Virus record (IMG/VR): IMGVR_UViG_3300042465_001868
Coordinates: 1 to 35,807 of that record
From: a virus
DNA length: 35,807 nucleotides
Reading direction: 5' to 3' (one strand)
The notes under the pieces were generated by a model, which was not told where the DNA came from, ran no database searches, and was given only the letters and a program-made list of their open reading frames with translations. Of this stretch, positions 29,967 to 35,807 are shown piece after piece; the first letter of the stretch is position 1; each line of letters begins with the position of its first letter. The position numbers were made by a program, and so were the translations under genes.

Positions 29967-30333
29967 AGTAGCAATCTTAGAACAAAAACTAGAAGATCTT
30001 AAAGATATCATCGTCAAGATAGATGATGCTATTGAAAAATTAAGTGAAGTAAATAGTAATGTAACTAAGATGCTCGCGGTCCATGAGCAAAGGATCACCA
30101 AGCAAGAGGAAACCGACACTATACTCTTTGCTAAAATTGACAAACTCCGTGATAAAGTTGACAGGGATTATGACGCACTTATTACAAGAGTACAAACGAT
30201 AGAGAAGAGAGTTTGGATGGCAATCGGAGCAATTGCCTGCATAACTTTTCTTGTCAACAATACCCGTGTCATAGAAATCTTGACATTAGAACCTCAGGCA
30301 TCTATAATAGAGCAACGCAACTTTAAGGCTTGA
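29950..30333 (+). CDS. Coiled-coil membrane protein, XhlA-like
   Basis: 127 residues. Residues about 5-88 are a heptad-rich coiled coil (ILEQKLEDLKDIIVKIDDAI; LFAKIDKLRDKVDRDYDALI), followed by VWMAIGAIACITFLVNN (about 90-106), a single membrane segment, and a short tail. This layout resembles XhlA-type haemolysin/holin-associated proteins, so a lysis or membrane-anchoring role is possible but unproven. It overlaps the preceding gene by 17 nt. Confidence 0.75.
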   Translation: MAEEIKVAILEQKLEDLKDIIVKIDDAIEKLSEVNSNVTKMLAVHEQRITKQEETDTILFAKIDKLRDKVDRDYDALITRVQTIEKRVWMAIGAIACITFLVNNTRVIEILTLEPQASIIEQRNFKA

Positions 30334-30335
30334 TT

Positions 30336-31304
30336 ATGGATTTTGTTGATGTTAAGTACATCAATTTGATTTCTCCACGACTTCAGAAATTTAAAAAAGT
30401 AAAGAATAATCTTTTTAATTTTCGGTGCCCTATTTGTGGAGATTCTCAGAAGAATAAGAATAAAGCACGAGGATACCTATATCAAGTCAAAAACAATACA
30501 AACTTTAAGTGCCACAACTGTGGTCTGAATATATCTTTCAATAATTTTTTAAAACAACTAGATATTAACACTCACAAGCAATATACATTTGAAAAATTTA
30601 AAGAGGGAACTACAGGAAAAAACTTTGTCGTTGATGAACCAGAGTTTAAGTTTGAAACTCCCAAGTTCAAACCAAAGTTGGATTTGCCAAGAGCATCAGA
30701 AAATCCTGACTCAAGGGCATATCTGGAAAGAAGAAAACTAAACCCTTATAAATTTTATTACACTGAAAAATTTAAGGAGTGGACCAACTCTTTAAAACTC
30801 ACATTTGACTCTACAGTTAAAGATGAACCAAGGATTATTATTCCTTTGTTCTATCAAGATACCTTAGTCGGATTTCAGGGAAGAGCACTCGGTCCATCAA
30901 AGATTAAATACATTACTGTGATGCTTAATGATGACGCACCAAAAATCTATGGTCTTGATGAAGTCGAAAAAAATCAAATTGTATACATCACCGAAGGTCC
31001 ATTTGACTCAACATTCGTTCGCAACTCAATTGCTATGTGTGGAGCTGATGGTGATATTGATAAGTGGGGTATTAGCAGGCGTGTTTGGATTTACGATAAC
31101 GAACCACGTAATGCAGAAATCGTCAGGAGAATCCAATCTAAAATTGAGAGTGGAGAATCCGTCGTCATTTATCCAACCACAGTGACTCAAAAAGATATTA
31201 ATGATATGGTTCTATCTGGACTTGATGTTCAATCTATGATAGAATCTAATACCTATTCTGGTCTAGAAGCAAAACTCAAATTTACCACCTGGAAGAAAAT
31301 ATGA
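30336..31304 (+). CDS. 61: DNA primase gp61
   Basis: 322 residues (T4: 342). An N-terminal zinc finger uses C31, C34, C59 and C62 (CPIC...CHNC). The TOPRIM domain has VYITEGPFDSTF with the catalytic Glu and WIYDNEP as the Asp motif. It makes primers with helicase gp41. Start ATG 30336 is preferred over TTG 30330; AAGG lies 7 nt upstream. TTGATTATG at the start is identical to that of gp45, a possible RegA target. It overlaps nrdA by 4 nt. Confidence 0.93.
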   Translation: MDFVDVKYINLISPRLQKFKKVKNNLFNFRCPICGDSQKNKNKARGYLYQVKNNTNFKCHNCGLNISFNNFLKQLDINTHKQYTFEKFKEGTTGKNFVVDEPEFKFETPKFKPKLDLPRASENPDSRAYLERRKLNPYKFYYTEKFKEWTNSLKLTFDSTVKDEPRIIIPLFYQDTLVGFQGRALGPSKIKYITVMLNDDAPKIYGLDEVEKNQIVYITEGPFDSTFVRNSIAMCGADGDIDKWGISRRVWIYDNEPRNAEIVRRIQSKIESGESVVIYPTTVTQKDINDMVLSGLDVQSMIESNTYSGLEAKLKFTTWKKI

Positions 31305-33601
31305 GCAACGGTCTAAAGGTTACAAAGAGAAATGGATCTATTGAGAGTATTGATCTCGATAAGATGCATGTGATGGTTGAAGAGGCATGTAAGGGTCTTG
31401 CAGGGGTCTCTGCAAGTCAAGTTGAGATGAAGTCAGGTATTCAATTTTATGATGGAATAACAACTTCAGAGATTCAAGAGATCCTGATTCGCAGTGCATC
31501 CGATTTGATTGATCTTGAGCATCCTAATTATCAATATGTTGCTGCACGTTTACTTCTCTTTGCTGTTCGCAAGCAACTCTATGGGAAGATGAAAGAACTT
31601 CCTACTATGGAGCAACACATTATTGATTGTGTTTCTGCTGAGGTTTACGATAGTGATATCTATAATAAGTATTCTCAAGAAGATATTGAACGTGCGGAAT
31701 CATTTATTGATCATGACCGTGACTTTTTGTTTACTTATGCTGGATTGCGTCAGGTTGTTGATAAGTACCTCGTGCAAGATCGAAGCAGTGGTGGTGTATA
31801 TGAAACCCCACAGTTTATGTACATGATGATTGCTCTGACTATCTTTGCAGAGTATCCCAAAGAAACCCGTATGTCATATGTCAAGAGGTATTATGACGCA
31901 ATCTCCAAACACAAAATCAACATCCCCACACCAATCATGGCGGGAGTGCGAACTCCGCTTAGACAATTTGCTAGCTGTGTGCTTGTTGACGTTGATGACA
32001 CCCTCGATAGTATCTTTAGTAGTGATATGGCTATTGGCAGATACGTTGCACAGAGGGCGGGAATCGGCATCAACGCTGGTCGAATCCGTGGCATCAACAG
32101 CAAAATTAGAGGTGGAGAAGTTCAACACACGGGTGTTGTACCATTTCTCAAGAAGTTTGAAGCAACTGTCAGATGTTGCACGCAAAATGGCATACGAGGT
32201 GGATCCGCGACAGTCCACTTCCCAATCTGGCACCAAGAAATAGAGGACATTCTGGTTCTCAAGAATAATAAGGGTACGGAGGACAATCGTGTTCGTAAAC
32301 TTGATTACAGCATTCAGATCAGCAAACTCTTCTATGAGAGGTTCATTCAGGATGGTGAGATTACGCTTTTCTCCCCGCATGATGTACCTGGACTTTATGA
32401 TCGATTTGGACTCTCTGATTTTGATGATCTCTACTGTGCATATGAAAAGGATCCGTCCGTTAAGAAAAAAATTGTTAAGGCACAGGAACTCATTCTTAAT
32501 CTTCTCAAGGAACGTGCGGAGACAGGTCGCATCTACATTATGAATATTGATCACTGCAACTCTCACTCATCCTTCAAGGATAAAGTTGAGATGAGCAACT
32601 TGTGTCAAGAGATTACACTCCCAACTTATCCTATTCAACATATTGATGATGAGAATGGTGAGATTGCTCTGTGCATTCTCTCTGCCATTAATGTGGGTAA
32701 GGTTAAGTCTGATGAAGAACTTGAGGATCTCTGTGATCTTTCAGTTCGTGGATTAGATGAATTGATTGACTATCAGAAGTATCCTGTACGTGCTGCAGAA
32801 CTTGCTACAAAGGCACGTAGGTCCCTTGGAATTGGTTATATTGGTTTGGCACATTATCTTGCCAAACTCGGTTATGATTATTCATCACAAGAAGCATGGG
32901 ATGCAGTTCATGGTCTCTCCGAGTCCTTCCAGTATTATCTTCTGAAAGCATCTAATCAACTTGCTAAAGAGAAAGGATACTGCGAAAACTTTGGTCGTAC
33001 TAAGTATGCCGATGGAATTCTTCCTATCGACACATACAAGCAAGATGTAGACGAAATCTCTTCTATTTCACTTCAGCATGATTGGGAAACTCTTAGAGCA
33101 TCTATCCAGGAACACGGTCTCAGGCACTCAACACTGTCCGCACAAATGCCATCGGAGAGCAGTTCCGTTGTGTCAAACGCAACAAATGGAATTGAACCAC
33201 CTCGTGGATTCTTGTCCATTAAGAAATCCAAGAAAGGACCTCTTAAGCAGATTGTTCCACAGTATGCTACACTGAAGAATCATTACACCCTGTTGTGGGA
33301 TATGAAATCTAATGAAGGATATATTAATATCGTTGCAGTAATGCAAAAGTTCTTCGATCAAGCTATTTCTGGTAACTGGAGTTATAATCCAGAAAATTAT
33401 CCAGATAATGAAGTTCCAGTGTCTGTAATGGCAAATGACTTCTTGACTACATACAAGTACGGATGGAAAAATTCCTATTATCAGAATACTTACGATATTA
33501 AAACTGATGAAATTGTGGAAGAAAAGAAATCCGAATTGGAAAATCTAATTAATGAGTTAAGTTCAGTAGAGGAGGGAGAGTGTGAATCCTGTGCAGTTTA
33601 A
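31301..33601 (+). CDS. nrdA: Ribonucleotide reductase large subunit NrdA (class Ia)
   Basis: 766 residues (T4: 754). An N-terminal ATP-cone (KVTKRNGSIESIDLDKMHVM) starts the chain. The catalytic set is present: Cys in FASCVLVDVDDT, N-L-C-Q-E in SNLCQEITLP, and Cys in CILSAINVG. The C-terminal CESC provides the redox pair that regenerates the active site. It reduces ribonucleotides to deoxyribonucleotides for phage DNA. It overlaps nrdB by 20 nt. Confidence 0.97.
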   Translation: MSNGLKVTKRNGSIESIDLDKMHVMVEEACKGLAGVSASQVEMKSGIQFYDGITTSEIQEILIRSASDLIDLEHPNYQYVAARLLLFAVRKQLYGKMKELPTMEQHIIDCVSAEVYDSDIYNKYSQEDIERAESFIDHDRDFLFTYAGLRQVVDKYLVQDRSSGGVYETPQFMYMMIALTIFAEYPKETRMSYVKRYYDAISKHKINIPTPIMAGVRTPLRQFASCVLVDVDDTLDSIFSSDMAIGRYVAQRAGIGINAGRIRGINSKIRGGEVQHTGVVPFLKKFEATVRCCTQNGIRGGSATVHFPIWHQEIEDILVLKNNKGTEDNRVRKLDYSIQISKLFYERFIQDGEITLFSPHDVPGLYDRFGLSDFDDLYCAYEKDPSVKKKIVKAQELILNLLKERAETGRIYIMNIDHCNSHSSFKDKVEMSNLCQEITLPTYPIQHIDDENGEIALCILSAINVGKVKSDEELEDLCDLSVRGLDELIDYQKYPVRAAELATKARRSLGIGYIGLAHYLAKLGYDYSSQEAWDAVHGLSESFQYYLLKASNQLAKEKGYCENFGRTKYADGILPIDTYKQDVDEISSISLQHDWETLRASIQEHGLRHSTLSAQMPSESSSVVSNATNGIEPPRGFLSIKKSKKGPLKQIVPQYATLKNHYTLLWDMKSNEGYINIVAVMQKFFDQAISGNWSYNPENYPDNEVPVSVMANDFLTTYKYGWKNSYYQNTYDIKTDEIVEEKKSELENLINELSSVEEGECESCAV

Positions 33602-34769
33602 GGTTTCTTCTGTGGAGAAAACTACTTCAGTCAAAGGTATGACTGTTTTTAACACTGAGCAAGTGAATACCAAGAAACAACCTATGTTTTTTGGTAAACC
33701 TCTTGGAGTTCAGAGATATGATTCCTACAAATATCCCGTCTTTGATAAACTGACTACTCAACAATTAGGATACTTCTGGAGACCCGAGGAGGTTTCTCTC
33801 CAGAAGGATCGTGGAGATTATCACACACTACGACCAGAGCAGAAGCATATCTATACTTCTAATTTGAAGTATCAGATCATGCTTGATTCTGTTCAGGGTC
33901 GTGGTCCTGGCATGGCATTTATTCCTTATTGTTCTTTACCAGAACTTGAGGCATGTATGGAAGTGTGGGGATTTATGGAGATGATCCATAGTCGTTCCTA
34001 CACTTACATCATCAAGAATGTATACTCAGATCCTTCTGAGGTGTTTGATACTATTATCAACGACAATCGTATTCTTGAACGTGCTAAGAGTGTGACTGAA
34101 TCGTATGATGACTTTATTCAATCAGCACAGCAGTATGGTGTATCCGATGCCTGGTTACACAATCTTGAGGGAGTTTCATACGCAAAAGAAACAATTAACG
34201 ATGTTAAAAGAAAACTCTATAGAGCAGTCGCCAACGTTAACATTCTTGAGGGTATTCGGTTCTACGTTAGTTTTGCTTGTTCTTTCGCATTCGGTGAACT
34301 TAAGCTTATGGAAGGATCAGCTAAGATCATCTCTCTTATCGCAAGAGACGAAAATCAACACTTAGCAATCACCCAAAATATTCTGAATAAGTGGAAAGAG
34401 GGTGATGATCCTGAGATGAAGCAAATCATGAAGGAGGAAGAAGAGTGGACATATGCTATGTTTGATCGTGCAGTAAATGAAGAAAAACGTTGGGCAGACT
34501 ATCTGTTCAAAGATGGAAGCATGATTGGACTTAATGATAAACTTCTTCAGCAATACGTAGAGTGGATCGCAAACAGAAGACTTAAATCAATTGGGTTGAA
34601 ACCCCAATACGATATTGCAGCAAACAATAATCCACTTCCTTGGACTCAGCACTGGATTTCCTCTAAAGGTCTCCAGGTGGCACCCCAGGAAACGGAAGTA
34701 GAAAGTTATGTGGTTGGTGGAATAAAACAAGATGTAAAGAAAGATACCTTCAGTGGTTTCAAACTTTGA
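33582..34769 (+). CDS. nrdB: Ribonucleotide reductase small subunit NrdB (class Ia)
   Basis: 395 residues (T4: 388). Di-iron ligands and radical Tyr appear in EVWGFMEMIHSRSYTYI (compare E. coli ETIHSRSYTHI) and RDENQHLAIT. The start is GTG 33582 with an SD GGAGGGAG ending 4 nt before it, inside the nrdA end; this decides the 20-nt overlap. The C-terminal FSGFKL is the expected NrdA-binding tail. A strong terminator follows. Confidence 0.97.
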   Translation: MNPVQFKVSSVEKTTSVKGMTVFNTEQVNTKKQPMFFGKPLGVQRYDSYKYPVFDKLTTQQLGYFWRPEEVSLQKDRGDYHTLRPEQKHIYTSNLKYQIMLDSVQGRGPGMAFIPYCSLPELEACMEVWGFMEMIHSRSYTYIIKNVYSDPSEVFDTIINDNRILERAKSVTESYDDFIQSAQQYGVSDAWLHNLEGVSYAKETINDVKRKLYRAVANVNILEGIRFYVSFACSFAFGELKLMEGSAKIISLIARDENQHLAITQNILNKWKEGDDPEMKQIMKEEEEWTYAMFDRAVNEEKRWADYLFKDGSMIGLNDKLLQQYVEWIANRRLKSIGLKPQYDIAANNNPLPWTQHWISSKGLQVAPQETEVESYVVGGIKQDVKKDTFSGFKL

Positions 34770-34775
34770 TAGATA

Positions 34776-34800
34776 GGGGAGAGCAATCTCCCCCTTTTTT
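34776..34800 (+). terminator. Intrinsic terminator after nrdB
   Basis: Perfect GGGGAGA / TCTCCCC with GCAA tetraloop (GNRA) and T6; the next ATG starts at the first base after the T-run. Confidence 0.92.
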
Positions 34801-34956
34801 ATGCCTAAGAATCAACTGACTAAAGACGAAATAAAAGTTCGTGTACTAAAATTAAAAGATAGATTGTATCGAGACCAACCGAGTTGGGACTCTAAAGGAC
34901 TTGCCCATAAATACATCAACGAAGTCCTTGATATAATTGATGAGTACAGATATTGA
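34801..34956 (+). CDS. Small conserved protein (51 aa)
   Basis: MPKNQLTKDEIKVRVLKLKD, then WDSKGLAHKYINEVLDIIDEY. A mostly helical, charged protein of a kind commonly found after nrdB in cyanophages; no function known. The ATG follows the terminator T-run with no room for an SD, so translation may depend on read-through or start atypically. It ends at 34956, directly against the 3' end of the convergent endonuclease gene. Confidence 0.75.
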   Translation: MPKNQLTKDEIKVRVLKLKDRLYRDQPSWDSKGLAHKYINEVLDIIDEYRY

Positions 34957-35676
34957 CTATGAAATCAAAAATATAGTTCCCTCTTCTAATAATTTTTTAT
35001 ATTTTTGAAATCCTATCCTATTTTCCTTAATATATGAAGTAACAGTTTCCCAAGTGGTTGTCCCATCACTCACTTTTACATTTCTGGATGTTGTGAGTGT
35101 TTTTTTATGCTCCTCTGTAAGTTTTTTTCCATACATAGGATTTCCTTCTCCAGAAAACATTTCACTTAATTTTTGTCTAACTTCTGGTCTTTTTGCTGGA
35201 TTATTATCTCCAGTCATAAGTTTTCTTTTATCTTCTCTAAATTTATCATTTCTTAAAACAACTTCGTATATTCCTTCTCTTTCACTCACGAAAAATCTAC
35301 CTTCTATATTTGTGTTATAATATTCATCAGTCAAAAGAACATCTCTTCTAAATTGTTCATATGTTTCATAATAAGACATAGATTTTTTATGTGGGCACAG
35401 ATATAATATTTCTCTTAAAAAATTATCCCCACCAAGAAGTTTTACATCTTCATTTAGTTCATCACAAGAACCAAAATAATTTTTCCAATCACTTTCTTTG
35501 GTTTTTCTTCTTCCTGTTTTTTTATCTTTTCGTCTTGTCCAAAAAGATTTTTTTCCAATATATTTTCTTTCGTTAGTTAAATTTGTTATTAAATAAACAA
35601 ATCCCTCCATACCTTTTGGAGTTTCCATAAAATCTTCGTCGTTATATCTCCAAGTCATAAAAATACTTTCTACCAT
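34957..35676 (-). CDS. GIY-YIG homing endonuclease with NUMOD3 repeats
   Basis: 239 residues, the only minus-strand gene. GFVYLITN and KYIGKKSF are the GIY and YIG elements, with R and E of the catalytic core downstream. NPAKRPEVRQKLSEMFSG and NPMYGKKLTEEHKK are NUMOD3 DNA-binding motifs, followed by a helix-turn-helix-like C-terminus as in Seg and I-TevI-type enzymes. The late octamer on the minus strand (35690-35683) predicts a start at 35677, one base before the first ATG, so the seventh codon Met (35658) is a plausible alternative start. Codon use is very AT-rich, unlike its neighbours. Confidence 0.92.
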   Translation of the reverse strand: MVESIFMTWRYNDEDFMETPKGMEGFVYLITNLTNERKYIGKKSFWTRRKDKKTGRRKTKESDWKNYFGSCDELNEDVKLLGGDNFLREILYLCPHKKSMSYYETYEQFRRDVLLTDEYYNTNIEGRFFVSEREGIYEVVLRNDKFREDKRKLMTGDNNPAKRPEVRQKLSEMFSGEGNPMYGKKLTEEHKKTLTTSRNVKVSDGTTTWETVTSYIKENRIGFQKYKKLLEEGTIFLIS

Positions 35677-35682
35677 TAAAAC

Positions 35683-35690
35683 TATTTATA
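35683..35690 (-). promoter_or_regulatory. Late promoter TATAAATA (minus strand)
   Basis: Exact octamer on the minus strand, 6 bp before the first ATG of the GIY-YIG gene. AAATA can pair with TATTT just before the Met-7 codon. Confidence 0.7.
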
Positions 35691-35696
35691 CTGAAA

Positions 35697-35807
35697 ATGT
35701 TTTTAAGATTACTAAAAATTATCAATTGGTTCTTGACTAGAAAACCAAGTGCTCCTATAGTGGATGAACCTACTTCCGAAAAGATTACTATGGAAACACA
35801 GATTGAA
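35697..35807 (+). CDS. Hypothetical protein, N-terminal part (runs off the window)
   Basis: 37 codons without a stop to the window end. FLRLLKIINWFLTRKPSAP is a hydrophobic/basic start that could be a membrane anchor or signal-like helix, then an acidic region EPTSEKITMETQIE. Divergent from the GIY-YIG gene; the intergenic gap is 20 bp. Not recognised. Confidence 0.6.
   Translation, partial: MFLRLLKIINWFLTRKPSAPIVDEPTSEKITMETQIE

Noticed and set aside
34906-34913. CATAAATA octamer inside the 51-codon gene after nrdB
   Set aside because: Within coding sequence and pointing into a convergent gene; no late + strand gene follows within a useful distance.
1-35807. CRISPR array, integrase, prophage attachment sites or insertion sequences
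   Set aside because: No regularly spaced repeats, no integrase or transposase ORFs and no terminal inverted repeats were seen. The repeats present are hairpins, one gene-internal duplication and one 21-bp tandem copy.
1-35807. Photosynthesis or carbon auxiliary genes (psbA, psbD, hli, talC) as proof of host
   Set aside because: None is present in this window; the cyanophage assignment rests on gene content and order instead.

Overview
The window is a gene-dense stretch of a T4-like (Myoviridae-type) phage genome, almost certainly a marine cyanophage of Synechococcus or Prochlorococcus. T4 core genes are recognisable throughout: gp22 tail end, gp23, a gp3-like tail protein, uvsY, uvsW, gp55, gp47, gp46, gp45, gp44, gp62, regA, gp43, uvsX, gp41, gp61, nrdA and nrdB. 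They are mixed with genes typical of cyanophages: hsp20, mazG, a cobS-type AAA ATPase with a VWA partner, and a DUF3110-like protein. No photosynthesis gene lies in this window. Every gene except one is on the + strand.

Layout. 1-2.5 kb: head and tail genes (gp22 end, gp23, gp3-like) interrupted by an HNH homing endonuclease. 2.5-8.5 kb: recombination, repair and late-sigma genes (uvsY, uvsW, gp55, gp47, gp46). 8.6-9.3 kb: a late-promoter gene for a probable virion protein. 9.3-12.7 kb: a VWA/zincin protein and a CobS-like ATPase. 12.8-24.0 kb: the replisome block in T4-like order (45-44-62-regA-43-uvsX-41), carrying an inserted Dam-like methylase, hsp20, small Sm-like hypothetical proteins and mazG. 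24.0-29.3 kb: a late block of putative virion or packaged proteins (an internally duplicated protein, a nucleotidylyltransferase-domain protein, a Lys/Ala/Pro-rich protein, a small membrane protein and a structural protein), with one tRNA-Ala and a PD-(D/E)XK nuclease-like gene. 29.3-34.9 kb: small proteins, primase gp61 and ribonucleotide reductase nrdAB. 34.9-35.7 kb: a minus-strand GIY-YIG homing endonuclease, then the start of another + strand gene.

Control signals are unusually readable. Eleven NATAAATA late (gp55-type) promoters lie at gene starts. In four places a terminator U-tract runs directly into TATAAATA. At several genes (uvsW and the genes at 24037, 24907, 27036 and 28544 most clearly) the promoter or the bases just after it form the 5' arm of a hairpin whose 3' arm lies next to the start codon. 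The predicted late start site would remove all or most of that arm. This suggests a translational gate that silences read-through early transcripts and opens on late ones. A second set of -10 elements follows terminators at the heads of early or middle operons, and a sigma70-like promoter precedes gp55.

How the genes work together: the middle block builds a complete T4-type replisome plus precursor supply (nrdAB, mazG). uvsX, uvsY, uvsW, 46 and 47 drive recombination-dependent replication. regA tunes translation of the replication genes. gp55 with the clamp gp45 switches on the late promoters that drive the head and packaged-protein genes. All functional calls rest on reading motifs and remembered family features; no database search was run.
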